Source of the DNA: an uncultured Acetatifactor sp.
GTDB lineage: Bacteria > Bacillota > Clostridia > Lachnospirales > Lachnospiraceae
DNA: 60,256 nt
Direction: 5' to 3'
Assembly: GCA_910585665.1 (NCBI GenBank)
Contig: CAJUFI010000023.1
Coordinates: 1 to 60,256 of the forward strand
Under the pieces are notes generated by a model, which saw nothing but the letters and a program-made list of their open reading frames with translations, searched no databases and was not told the origin of the DNA. Each line of letters opens with the position of its first letter. The stretch's first letter is position 1. A program made the translations under genes and the position numbers. This document shows, piece after piece, positions 6,410-13,861 of this stretch.

Positions 6410-8059
6410 TCAAGACCTCCTCTGCTCCATCCCGTCCCACAGGTCTATCATCTGTCCGGCAAAGGCCAGTTCCCTGCCCGTCCATCCATAGAGGATGCAG
6501 GTGCGGTAGGCATACTCCGGAACGCACACATTATTGTAGCCCGCGGTCTGGACGGAGAATACGTTCACCTTCGGGTTCACTGCCCGCCTGTAGGCAAGGA
6601 TCAGGTCGAAGACATTGATGTAGGAACCGTTCCCCCGTCTGACGCCATTGCAACTGAAGCCCTGTTCCTGATACTGCTTCCGCTGGGCATTTGTCCCGTA
6701 CAGCCCCCCATGTCCTGCCTGCTGGTCGGAGTAGATGAAAATCTGGTCCCAGTGCTCTTTCTTCGCGATGGCGTTGCTGAAGAACTCCCAGATGCCGCCC
6801 TCCGTGGAAGCGCCCACATCGGCATGGCCCTCTCTGGACACCTCCCTGCACTGGCGCAGGATGTGGCCCCGGCGGGAAATCGGGAATATTTTCAGCCTGT
6901 CGCCGAATTTCCCCACATAGCCCTCCTCGGAGGCCGCGGCGGCGATCACCGAGGAGAGATTGTCGATCACCGCCACCTGGACTGTCCCATACTCCGTGGG
7001 AATGTTGCCCCAGGCGGAGCCGGAGTTGTCCGAAAGGCACATGGTCTTCCCCCGGAACCTGGGCAGGCTCTCCATGGACAGGTCCATGCATTCCTCCAGG
7101 GCGTCCAGAATCTGGGGGCGATGGGCGCATTCGCTTTTCTCCACCGCCTGATAGGCGCTGTAATAACGGAAAGGAAACTGTCTGCCCTTCGCCACGCCGC
7201 CTTTCAGCCGGTCAAGGTACTCCTGGCAGAATCCACTGTCCTCCACCTCGGAAAATACCCCCCTGAGATTGCGGAGCATGGCCATATGTCCCATGGATAC
7301 CTGACAGAAGATATCCTTCCATCCCATGCCCTCCGAGCGCAGATTCTCCCAGGTCTTCTTCCCGGGCGGCAGCGCGATGGCGCCGGTCTTCATGAATTCG
7401 TCAATGACTGCCGAATGGGCATGGGTGATGCGGACGGCATCCTTTAAGCCGATTTCCGCGCTTTTATACTTGGCCGCTTCATAGACGTCCAGGCTTCCCA
7501 GCTTTCCCGCCAGGGAACGCTTTAAGAGACTGGGCATCCTCTGCTTTCCGTGATTATGATACAAAAAATACGCCAGCTGGGACAGGGCGTCGTCTCCGCG
7601 GCTCATGACCTGGCGTTCTATTTCGGAAAAAAGGCCGGGATTCTTCTGCGTAAACGCTTTCCTCCCCGGATGCAATGCGGCTCTGACCATGATGACCTGA
7701 GGGTTCAGGCGCATGGAGAACTCCTGCCTGAGGGTCACGGCCCACCGCAGAGTTCCCTCAAAGTCCGCCGTCAGAGCTTCATCCACGGCGCTTTCCATAA
7801 TCTGCGTGGTGGTACGGCCGCCCCAGGCATCGCCGAAAAGCAGATGGCCCTTCAGCAGCGCGCAGCTCTTGAAACTAGCGTCCCGGACTCTTCCCCCCAA
7901 TCCGCCGTCGCGGTAATAGGAGGGCTCTCCGAAAATGGAGGACGCCGTGATCATCTTCAGGGTGTCCAGCGGATTGACGCGATAGGATTCCCCTTCCATG
8001 AAATTTACCACTGTCTCATTTTTCCTGGCTTCATCCAGCACATTCCGAAAACGGCTCAT
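6410..8059 (-). CDS. rsr: Ro60-family protein (TROVE + von Willebrand A domains), Y RNA-binding
   Basis: A 549-residue bacterial orthologue of the Ro60 autoantigen. The first ~330 residues are the alpha-helical TROVE ring (NPLDTLKMITASSIFGEPSY, later SAVDEALTADFEGTLRWAV, then QLAYFLYHN and YEAAKYKSAEIGLKDAVRIT), which holds misfolded RNA ends in its cavity and Y RNA on its outside. The C-terminal third is a vWA domain with an intact MIDAS start DNSGS (residues 344-348). Known bacterial Ro proteins act with Y RNA and exonucleases in RNA quality control or rRNA maturation. The ATG at 8057-8059 has AGGAGGG 4 nt upstream; a longer in-frame start runs into the 40-bp repeat. The Y RNA gene is immediately upstream on the same strand, which strongly supports the call. 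Confidence 0.92.
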   Translation of the reverse strand: MSRFRNVLDEARKNETVVNFMEGESYRVNPLDTLKMITASSIFGEPSYYRDGGLGGRVRDASFKSCALLKGHLLFGDAWGGRTTTQIMESAVDEALTADFEGTLRWAVTLRQEFSMRLNPQVIMVRAALHPGRKAFTQKNPGLFSEIERQVMSRGDDALSQLAYFLYHNHGKQRMPSLLKRSLAGKLGSLDVYEAAKYKSAEIGLKDAVRITHAHSAVIDEFMKTGAIALPPGKKTWENLRSEGMGWKDIFCQVSMGHMAMLRNLRGVFSEVEDSGFCQEYLDRLKGGVAKGRQFPFRYYSAYQAVEKSECAHRPQILDALEECMDLSMESLPRFRGKTMCLSDNSGSAWGNIPTEYGTVQVAVIDNLSSVIAAAASEEGYVGKFGDRLKIFPISRRGHILRQCREVSREGHADVGASTEGGIWEFFSNAIAKKEHWDQIFIYSDQQAGHGGLYGTNAQRKQYQEQGFSCNGVRRGNGSYINVFDLILAYRRAVNPKVNVFSVQTAGYNNVCVPEYAYRTCILYGWTGRELAFAGQMIDLWDGMEQRRS

Positions 8060-8070
8060 TTCGTCCCTCC

Positions 8071-8110
8071 TATTCTTGTTCCGCGTCTGCTCCGCCCAAC
8101 ATCCAGACAT
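8071..8110 (-). repeat. 40-bp start-site repeat, copy 1 (before rsr)
   Basis: A diverged copy of the element at 11563, 11680 and 30155. On the minus strand it reads as a small frame M-S-G-C-W-A-E-Q-T-R-N-K-N that runs in frame into the Ro60 start; the element ends 12 nt before that ATG. Confidence 0.65.
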
Positions 8111-8139
8111 GGGCAGAGCCCCCCCTGTCTTTTGCATAC

Positions 8140-8280
8140 AAAAAGCCCCGAGAAAGGGCGGGAACGGTATTTGTCGTGCTCTACCATTGAGCTACCGCCG
8201 CTTTCGCGGCAGATGGGAGTCGAACCCATAACAACGCGATCCCAATATCGAAGTAACCGTTCCCTGCGCATCGGGGCTGC
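8140..8280 (-). ncRNA. Bacterial Y RNA with a tRNA-mimic domain
   Basis: A ~133-nt RNA whose ends pair: GCCCCGA (8271-8277) with TCGGGGC (8145-8151), then GGGAACGGT (8256-8264) with ACCGTTCCC (8160-8168). Inside, reading 5' to 3': a small hairpin (8237-8250); a 5-bp 'anticodon stem' (8231-8235 with 8173-8177); a T-arm with TTCGACT loop (8213-8229); an acceptor-like helix CTGCCGC/GCGGCGG closed by a GAAA tetraloop (8195-8212); UA; and a D-arm GCTC-AATGGTA-GAGC (8178-8192). The tRNA elbow is thus present but circularly permuted, with the acceptor end sealed, the design described for YrlA-type Y RNAs. The U run at 8140-8144 makes the closing stem double as a terminator. The Ro60 gene starts 81 nt downstream. 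Confidence 0.88.
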
Positions 8281-8288
8281 TTACTCTT

Positions 8289-8317
8289 ATTATCGTCCGG
8301 AAAAGCCATTTTCTGAA
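8289..8317 (-). promoter_or_regulatory. Promoter of the Y RNA
   Basis: Minus strand TTCAGA (8312-8317), a 17-bp spacer and GATAAT (8289-8294). The start of transcription expected about 7 nt on falls at the 5' end of the predicted RNA. It lies between the pepD stop and the RNA, so the Y RNA is not dependent on pepD transcription. Confidence 0.65.
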
Positions 8318-8321
8318 GAGC

Positions 8322-9779
8322 CTATCTGCTCTTTTCCCGTTTTTCCAGGAATTTTACCAGATATTCCCACACTCTGCCGGTGGAGGAAATGCTCAGGGTC
8401 TCCTCCGTGGTATGGATGGCTTTCATGTTCGGCCCTATGGACACGCAGTCCAAATCTTTGATTTTGCTCCCCAGGATGCCGCACTCCAGCCCGGCATGGA
8501 TGGCTTCCACTTTTGGCGCTTTGCCGTACATTTCCTGATACAATGCCGTCATCTTGTCCCGCAGGGGCGAATCCTTGCGGTACTTCCAGCCGGGGTAGTC
8601 CCCGCTGACCTGGCTGCTGCCCCCCGCCAGCCCGGTGGCCGCCAGAAGCCTGTCAATCAGGGCATGTTTCGCGCTCTCCACGCTGCTGCGCACGGAGAAA
8701 TCCGCCGTCAGACACCCTTCGGTATAACGCAAAAGCCCCAGGTTCAGGGAGGTCTCCACAAGCCCTGGCATGTCCGCGCTCATGGCCTGTACGCCATTGG
8801 GCAGGACATTCAGGTACGATGCTGCCAGCCGGGTGCTCTCTGCATCCGCGCACAGGTACTTCCCCTGTCCGGCCTCTCTCATCAGAATGTGAAATCCCGG
8901 ATCCCTGGACGCCAATTCCGCGCGGATATCCTTCTCCAGATTCCTCACCATATCCTGGAACGCCGCTTTGGCAGAAGGCGCTGCCACAAGCACGGCCTTC
9001 GTCTCCCTGGGAATGGCATTGTCAGCCAGCCCTCCGGCGGCTTCCAACAGGCTCACCGGCAGCTTTTCCGTCAGACGGTACAGGAGCCTTCCGAACAGGC
9101 AGTTGGCATTGCCCCTCTCCTTGTGAATCTCTCCGCCGGAATGCCCTCCCTGTAGGCCGCCCAAAGTCACTTCCAGAGCGATTCCCTCCCGCTCCTTCAC
9201 GGACAGCGGCAGTTTACATTTGACCCTGGCCCCTCCGGCGCAGCTGGTCAGGAAGATGCCCTCCTCCTCGGAATCCAGGTTCAGCATGCGGTTCCCGGTC
9301 AGCCGAGACAGGTCGATGCCCCGGGCACCGTCCATCCCCACCTCCTCGTCCACGGTGATGACCACCTCCAGGCGGGGGTGCCGGATGGTGTCGGAGTCCA
9401 GAAGGGCCAATGCATACGCCACCGCTATGCCGTCGTCCCCGCCAAGGCTGGTGCCCTCCGCATAGATTTCGTCTCCCCGGACGGCAACCCGCAGCCCTTC
9501 TGTCTTCATGTCAATGGGGCAGTCCGGCTTCTTCACCGCCACCATGTCCATGTGGCCCTGCAGGATCACCGCGGGCTCATTCTCGTAGCCGAAGGTGGCC
9601 TCTTTGATGATGATAATGTTCTTCAGATTGTCCTGTATGCAGAAAAGCCCTCTCTCCCTGGCAAACTCCGCCAGGTAGTCGCTGATCTGCCCCACATTGC
9701 CTGAGCCGTGGGGAATTTTCGTGATCTCCTCGAAGAAGTAGAACACGTTCTTTGGTTCCAGATTTGATAAGACTCCCAT
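8322..9779 (-). CDS. pepD: Aminoacyl-histidine dipeptidase (M20, PepD type)
   Basis: A cytosolic zinc dipeptidase that cleaves Xaa-His and related dipeptides. At 485 residues it has the normal PepD length. Metal-site motifs are visible in order: LQGHMDMV (first His/Asp), GGDDGIA (bridging Asp), DEEVGMDGA (catalytic Glu and metal Glu), the dimerisation 'lid' domain in the middle with GGLQGGHSGGEIH, and a C-terminal His in AIHAGLECG. The ATG has AGGAGG 5 nt upstream and its own promoter at 9902-9930. It precedes the Y RNA-Ro60 unit on the same strand, with no evident functional tie. Confidence 0.92.
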   Translation of the reverse strand: MGVLSNLEPKNVFYFFEEITKIPHGSGNVGQISDYLAEFARERGLFCIQDNLKNIIIIKEATFGYENEPAVILQGHMDMVAVKKPDCPIDMKTEGLRVAVRGDEIYAEGTSLGGDDGIAVAYALALLDSDTIRHPRLEVVITVDEEVGMDGARGIDLSRLTGNRMLNLDSEEEGIFLTSCAGGARVKCKLPLSVKEREGIALEVTLGGLQGGHSGGEIHKERGNANCLFGRLLYRLTEKLPVSLLEAAGGLADNAIPRETKAVLVAAPSAKAAFQDMVRNLEKDIRAELASRDPGFHILMREAGQGKYLCADAESTRLAASYLNVLPNGVQAMSADMPGLVETSLNLGLLRYTEGCLTADFSVRSSVESAKHALIDRLLAATGLAGGSSQVSGDYPGWKYRKDSPLRDKMTALYQEMYGKAPKVEAIHAGLECGILGSKIKDLDCVSIGPNMKAIHTTEETLSISSTGRVWEYLVKFLEKREKSR

Positions 9780-9901
9780 ATGATCCTCCTGTTTCCGTCC
9801 CGCCCTGTTTCTTCTGCTTCCCGTGCTTCTTCCTTTTCCCGGCAGGCAATGCCGCTTCCGCCGGACTGGCCTGTGGGGCCTTGGACGTCTGTTTTCTTCT
9901 G

Positions 9902-9930
9902 ATTATATGTCTTTCCGTCTAAAATATCAA
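9902..9930 (-). promoter_or_regulatory. Promoter of pepD
   Basis: Minus strand TTGATA (9925-9930), a 17-bp spacer and TATAAT (9902-9907), leaving a leader of about 115 nt. Confidence 0.75.
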
Positions 9931-10013
9931 TAGCTTATGTCCTATTTGGGCGGACTTTCGGTAGGCCTGTTCCGGCAATTTGCAGCCTTTTGGGCTGTAT
10001 CCGGAACTATCCG

Positions 10014-10062
10014 GAAATTTTTCCACCTGCGCGGCTGCAACCGCACAGGTGAAAATTTTTTC
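10014..10062. repeat. Large hairpin between pepD and tRNA-Gly
   Basis: Arms CACCTG and CAGGTG with an inner GCGG/CCGC stem, flanked by A and T runs on both sides so that either strand could form a terminator-like structure. Another short hairpin (GCAGCC..GGGCTG) precedes it near 9980. No gene is seen in 9931-10081; which transcript this ends is unclear. Confidence 0.5.
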
Positions 10063-10081
10063 AAAATATTGAAAAAAACAG

Positions 10082-10111
10082 TTGGCAAAATGCCGTAAGG
10101 TGTGTTATAAT
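10082..10111 (+). promoter_or_regulatory. Promoter of tRNA-Gly
   Basis: TTGGCA (10082-10087), an 18-bp spacer and TATAAT (10106-10111), about 50 nt upstream of the tRNA. Confidence 0.75.
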
Positions 10112-10163
10112 ATCTTTTGTCCGGGGGAGAAGGATGTGATGGGTACCTGGGCGGTGGATATAT

Positions 10164-10234
10164 GCAGGATTAGTACATTGGTAGTATGTCAGCTTCCCAA
10201 GCTGAAGAGGCGGGTTCGATTCCCGTATCCTGCT
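10164..10234 (+). tRNA. tRNA-Gly (CCC)
   Basis: Acceptor GCAGGAT/ATCCTGC with discriminator T, D-arm GTAC-ATTGGTA-GTAT, anticodon stem TCAGC/GCTGA with loop TTCCCAA (anticodon CCC), T-loop TTCGATT. It is a 71-nt single gene with its own promoter. Confidence 0.95.
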
Positions 10235-10294
10235 TTCGAAAAGCCTTGATTTTATCGGGATTTTTAGCATTTGGCAGTTTCAAAGTCAATCAAC

Positions 10295-10330
10295 GAACCA
10301 CTCAAACCTGATTTGGTTGGTTTTTTTATT
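10295..10330 (+). terminator. Putative terminator after tRNA-Gly
   Basis: A weak stem AACCA/TGGTT followed by seven Ts. The stem is short and alternative pairings exist. The rest of 10235-10484 is AT-rich and holds no gene that can be supported. Confidence 0.4.
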
Positions 10331-10484
10331 TTCTTTTGTCTAGAGGGTTGCCCCTCTGTAATGGAGATTAAAGCCACCTTTGGCTCTCCGGTTTCCCCAC
10401 TACCCAATTACAAAGCACCTTGACAATTCAATAGACTTTGAATCCTGAATGTGGTATATTCATTACAATGGGAGGTAGACGAGT

Positions 10485-10955
10485 ATGAGTGATAGCCAAA
10501 AGTTGGATCTGATTCTTTCAAAACTTTCAGAAAATGACAAAAAATTTGAAGAAACAGACAAAAAACTGGTAGAAATTGGCAAAAAACTTACAGAAGTTGA
10601 CAAAAAACTTACAGAAGCTGACAGAAAAATTACAGAAACTGACAAAAAAATTACAGAAACTGACAAAAAACTTACAGAAGTTGACAAAAAACTTACAGAA
10701 ACTGACAAAAAAATTACAGAAACTGACAAAAAGCTGGACAAACTGGAAAATGATGTTACAGACATCAAACTAACTCTTGAAAATGAAATTAGAACCAGCA
10801 TTGTAAGAGTAGCGGAAGGGCATCTCGATTTATCACGAAAACTTAGTGAAGCAACAAGAATTGATGACGAAAAAGAAATGATTGCAATCCGTGTATCGAT
10901 GCTTGAGACAGAGATGAGACGGTTAAGACAGCAGCTTAGCCAGATGGCGGGATAA
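10485..10955 (+). CDS. Coiled-coil protein with perfect heptad repeats
   Basis: A 156-residue hydrophilic protein of unknown function. Residues ~15-85 are 9-10 heptads of the type KKLTEVD / KKITETD, an almost perfect left-handed coiled coil coded by near-identical 21-bp units. The C-terminal part (LTLENEIRTSIVRVAEGHL, then a second helix ending MRRLRQQL) resembles the ends of small Lachnospiraceae coiled-coil proteins. GGAGG lies 9 nt before the ATG. The gene is much richer in A+T than its neighbours and sits between tRNA-Gly and a strong terminator, which hints at a recent arrival. No membrane segment or signal peptide is visible. Confidence 0.7.
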   Translation: MSDSQKLDLILSKLSENDKKFEETDKKLVEIGKKLTEVDKKLTEADRKITETDKKITETDKKLTEVDKKLTETDKKITETDKKLDKLENDVTDIKLTLENEIRTSIVRVAEGHLDLSRKLSEATRIDDEKEMIAIRVSMLETEMRRLRQQLSQMAG

Positions 10956-10982
10956 CTACATATCTGAATAGCACAACCACAA

Positions 10983-11026
10983 AAAATGCAAGGCCTATTG
11001 AATCATCAAGGGCCTTGCATTTTTTG
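10983..11026. terminator. Bidirectional intrinsic terminator
   Basis: Arms AATGCAAGGCC (10985-10995) and GGCCTTGCATT (11011-11021) with A and T runs on the two flanks. It serves the coiled-coil gene on the plus strand and the convergent gene ending at 11047. Confidence 0.85.
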
Positions 11027-11046
11027 ATTCAGGGAGGCTGGAGATA

Positions 11047-11550
11047 TCAGCTTTCATCTTCCCATTCTCGCCACCCCTTCATCCATGGGATACCGTCCCA
11101 CAGCTTTCCGGTGCGGAGGAAATATTCTATGGCAGTCATCACAGCATCTTTATCCGCCGTAGTGTACTTTCGGCAAATGACGGACTGGCCATCGGAACAT
11201 TCAATATCTGTCTCTTCGTCCGAATCCAGATACTCCGGGTCATAGGTAGAAAACCATGCCGCCTGCTCACCCACCATGCCGCTGTTGTCTCTCAAATACT
11301 GCAAAGCAAACAACCCATCTCCGCTCTCCAGCTCCATGATATCCTCTTCCAAATCCGGGTTATTGGTGAGGTAGATGTTTCCCCAGCGACCGTCCCTAAG
11401 ATTTTTCAGAATTTTCTGGCAGTTGTCCGGAGTGATTTCTTCCGGTTCGTCTGGCCAGCAGACATAATATTTCACGGCAATCCCCTCGGGCATCGCTGCC
11501 GGAGTCTCATTCTTTGGTATAAATTCTATGTACTCTTTTATCTTATTCAC
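11047..11550 (-). CDS. Small acidic protein, possibly Imm1-like immunity protein
   Basis: A 167-residue soluble acidic protein. The C-terminal helix-plus-Trp pattern (DAVMTAIEYFLRTGKLWDG followed by IPW) recalls the end of Imm1-type immunity proteins, but this is weak evidence by eye and no toxin gene is adjacent. The start chosen is GTG at 11548-11550 with GAGG just upstream; a longer frame would translate two copies of the 40-bp repeat and is unlikely. The peptide read from the nearer repeat ends at a TGA one nucleotide before this GTG. Function unknown. Confidence 0.65.
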   Translation of the reverse strand: MNKIKEYIEFIPKNETPAAMPEGIAVKYYVCWPDEPEEITPDNCQKILKNLRDGRWGNIYLTNNPDLEEDIMELESGDGLFALQYLRDNSGMVGEQAAWFSTYDPEYLDSDEETDIECSDGQSVICRKYTTADKDAVMTAIEYFLRTGKLWDGIPWMKGWREWEDES

Positions 11551-11562
11551 TTCAAACCTCTC

Positions 11563-11602
11563 TATTCCAGTTCCGCATCTGCCCCGCCCAGTACCCAGGC
11601 AT
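11563..11602 (-). repeat. 40-bp start-site repeat, copy 2
   Basis: On the minus strand: ATGCCTGGGTACTGGGCGGG, then GCAGATGCGGAACTGGAAT. It reads M-P-G-Y-W-A-G-Q-M-R-N-W-N and ends 13 nt before the GTG start of the next gene. It is identical over about 38 bp to the copy at 11680. Confidence 0.8.
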
Positions 11603-11679
11603 AGCAGAGAATTCCCGGCCGCAAAGGGAATGCGTCCGGAAATCCTCTGGGGCACCGGGCAGGGCAGATGCTGTTTTAA

Positions 11680-11719
11680 TATTCCAGTTCCGCATCTGCC
11701 CCGCCCAGTACCCAGGCAT
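11680..11719 (-). repeat. 40-bp start-site repeat, copy 3
   Basis: Same sequence as the copy 117 bp away at 11563, so the two form a direct repeat. After its end the ribosome site has been lost (ATATTAAAAC), and it lies just after the metallophosphatase gene. Confidence 0.8.
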
Positions 11720-11736
11720 AGCAAGCTCTTTTCTCT

Positions 11737-12324
11737 TCATCCCTCCTGCCACGCCTGCCTGGCGGCTTCCTGGCTGGCCAGGATTTCGCCCAGAGTCCTG
11801 GGTGTGTATCCGATATAGTCAATCATGGCGCCGCAGTTGTACATCCGGCAGGGCTTGTCGTACAGGGTCTCCATCTCATATTTCACCCGCTCCATCATGT
11901 TCCACTCGAAACTGATGTGCACATGGCCGTAGAGATGGTACCAGCCGTAGTAATGGTGGTTGAAACAGGGAATGGGATAATGGCTGAGCACGATCCCCTT
12001 TTTGTCCGAAAGGGACAGTTCCTTGTAGTCCGTTATCTCGATGAAAAGAGACTGGAACTCCCTGTTCTTCAGCAGCTTCTTGTCGTGGTTCCCCACGATC
12101 AGATGCTTGACGCCGTTCAGGGAGGACACGATTTCATTGGTCCTGGTGGCATTGTGCCAGCTGATGTCCCCCAGGATGAACACTTCGTCATTCCTGCTGA
12201 CCGCATTGTTCCAGTTCTCTATCAGCGCCTTGTCATGTTCCTCGATGGTCCGAAAAGGCCTGTTGTCAAAAGCAAGCGCGTTCTCATGCCCGAAATGGGT
12301 GTCCGCGATAAAAAAATATGCCAT
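11737..12324 (-). CDS. Calcineurin-like metallophosphoesterase
   Basis: A 195-residue phosphoesterase with the full metal-ligand series: ADTHFGH (D-x-H), FILGDISWHN (GD), LIVGNHDKKL (GNHD), VLSHYP (His) and YGHVHIS (G-x-H-x-H). Short proteins of this form are close to YfcE/MJ0936-like and phage-encoded phosphodiesterases; the substrate is unknown. AGGAGG precedes the ATG. It begins 30 nt after the cysteine hydrolase stop, so the two are probably cotranscribed. Confidence 0.88.
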   Translation of the reverse strand: MAYFFIADTHFGHENALAFDNRPFRTIEEHDKALIENWNNAVSRNDEVFILGDISWHNATRTNEIVSSLNGVKHLIVGNHDKKLLKNREFQSLFIEITDYKELSLSDKKGIVLSHYPIPCFNHHYYGWYHLYGHVHISFEWNMMERVKYEMETLYDKPCRMYNCGAMIDYIGYTPRTLGEILASQEAARQAWQEG

Positions 12325-12354
12325 AGGAACCTCCTGTCTGAAAGGGCTGTAGAA

Positions 12355-12885
12355 TCACGCGCCGATGATATCGATCTGGCACATCTTCATGGTCTCCAGC
12401 GCCGCCTCATGGGTCTTCGGCGTCACCCCCGCGCAGCAGGACGCGTCCACCGCAATGCCCATCTCCGGGAAATGGGCCTTCAGCAGCAGCGCGTTGGACA
12501 CCACGCAGATATCCGTGCAGAGCCCGATCAGCTCCACCGCGACCTCGCCGTCGGCTGCCAGCTTGGCTATCTCTTCCACCAGCTTCGTGGAGCCGAATGT
12601 CCCCTTCTCGATAGTCCGGTAATTTTTCTCCGACAGGGCGTACATCACTTTCTCGTTCAAAAGCCATCCGTCGGTATCCTTGATGCAATGGGGCACAGGA
12701 AGCTTCTTCCCCTCCGCCGTCTCTAGGTAATCCGCCTGGTGCGTGTCCAGGGTGGCGAATATCCTGCCATCGAAGGCCGCAATCCTGGAGGCCACTTTGT
12801 CCACGATTGCCACGGCCTCCGCTGTCCCCAGGCTCCCGTCCACGAAGTCCTTCTGCATGTCCACCACTATCAAAACTTTCTCCAT
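12355..12885 (-). CDS. Isochorismatase-fold cysteine hydrolase, nicotinamidase-like
   Basis: A 176-residue hydrolase. The start KVLIVVDMQKDFVDGSL carries the catalytic Asp, TLDTHQ the metal-site Asp/His pattern seen in nicotinamidases, EKGTFGST follows, and ELIGLCTDICVVSNAL carries the nucleophilic Cys. These fit PncA-type nicotinamidase, which would feed nicotinate into NAD salvage, though other cysteine hydrolases share the plan. AGGAGGGG lies 6 nt before the ATG. It is followed by the metallophosphoesterase gene. Confidence 0.82.
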   Translation of the reverse strand: MEKVLIVVDMQKDFVDGSLGTAEAVAIVDKVASRIAAFDGRIFATLDTHQADYLETAEGKKLPVPHCIKDTDGWLLNEKVMYALSEKNYRTIEKGTFGSTKLVEEIAKLAADGEVAVELIGLCTDICVVSNALLLKAHFPEMGIAVDASCCAGVTPKTHEAALETMKMCQIDIIGA

Positions 12886-12945
12886 AGCGCACCCCTCCTA
12901 TTTCTATCTGTAATCCATACTGCACACCGAAAAATCTGCAACTAT

Positions 12946-12976
12946 GAAAATACCCCGAAAAGCAACGTTTCCGGGG
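12946..12976 (-). terminator. Terminator after infC-rpmI-rplT
   Basis: Minus strand arms CCCCG and CGGGG followed by TATTTTC, 16 nt past the rplT stop. Confidence 0.7.
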
Positions 12977-12991
12977 ATGATTTCCACATTC

Positions 12992-13348
12992 TTATGCCAC
13001 CTTGCTCTTGGCAAGCTCCGCAAGGGTCTTGAATCCTTCCGCATCGTTCACTGCCATCTCGGCCAGCATCTTCCTGTTGATGTCCACGCCTGCCACCTTC
13101 AGACCGTACATGAACCTGCTGTAGGACAGGCCATTGATCCTTGCCGCAGCGTTGATACGCGCGATCCAGAGCTGTCTGAACTGACGCTTCCTCTCTTTTC
13201 TGCCTGCGTAAGAGCTGGCAAGGGCCCTCATGACGGACTGCTTGGCAATCCTATACTGTTTGCTCCTTGCTCCCCTGTAGCCCTTCGCGAGCTTCAAAAT
13301 TCTTTTATGCCTTTTCTTGGCGTTCAAGCCACCTTTGATTCTAGCCAT
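12992..13348 (-). CDS. rplT: 50S ribosomal protein L20
   Basis: 118 residues, full length, starting MARIKGGLNAKKRHKRILKL and containing the conserved GYRGARSKQYRIAKQSVMRA. It binds 23S rRNA early in large-subunit assembly and, in Firmicutes, represses its own operon by binding the leader. It is the last gene of infC-rpmI-rplT, with AGGAG before the ATG. Confidence 0.98.
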   Translation of the reverse strand: MARIKGGLNAKKRHKRILKLAKGYRGARSKQYRIAKQSVMRALASSYAGRKERKRQFRQLWIARINAAARINGLSYSRFMYGLKVAGVDINRKMLAEMAVNDAEGFKTLAELAKSKVA

Positions 13349-13495
13349 TCTTAATCTCCTCCTGATTTCTTTTGCAGCCTTCCCTCATGGCCTGCCGGAC
13401 AATCCGTCCTTCGCTTGCGCGCCGGGACAATCCCCCAGCCCAATCCGGCTGCTCTTTGCTATCCACTAATCACTCTTCAGCCAACCTTGTCCGCC

Positions 13496-13693
13496 TTATA
13501 AATAGGGCAGAATCTTCTTCATGTTCTTTACGTTCGTCTTGTCCGTAATCGCAGGCTTCCTCAGGTTACGTTTGGTCTTCCGAGTCTTCTTGGTCAAGAT
13601 ATGGCTCTTGTAAGCCTTGTTCCTCTTCAGCTTACCCGTCCCGGTCACTTTAAAACGCTTTGCAGCAGATCTGTTTGTCTTCATTTTGGGCAT
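13496..13693 (-). CDS. rpmI: 50S ribosomal protein L35
   Basis: 65 residues, starting MPKMKTNRSAAKRFKVTGTG, the standard L35 N-terminus, basic throughout. AGGAGG precedes the ATG. It is the middle gene of infC-rpmI-rplT; the 147-nt gap to rplT holds no obvious terminator. Confidence 0.98.
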   Translation of the reverse strand: MPKMKTNRSAAKRFKVTGTGKLKRNKAYKSHILTKKTRKTKRNLRKPAITDKTNVKNMKKILPYL

Positions 13694-13861
13694 AGCATAT
13701 TCCTCCTAAACTTTTCATATTTTGTCACAGGAGCCGATAGCGGATCCTGCAACCATACATTATATACTCGGCGGTCAAATCTTGTACAGTGAACCTGCCA
13801 AAGGGCAGGTTCACGGAATATCGAACATGCAAAAATCAAACGCCGTATATATCCAACTCTC

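Noticed and set aside
8150..8277. A tRNA gene (half of one reads like tRNA with a GGTTCGA T-arm)
   Set aside because: The halves are in permuted order, the acceptor helix is closed by GAAA, and there is no anticodon loop or CCA-ready 3' end; it is part of the Y RNA.
11551..11724. Upstream extension of the immunity-like protein
   Set aside because: It would translate both 40-bp repeats from a TTG without a ribosome site; the GTG at 11548-11550 has GAGG.
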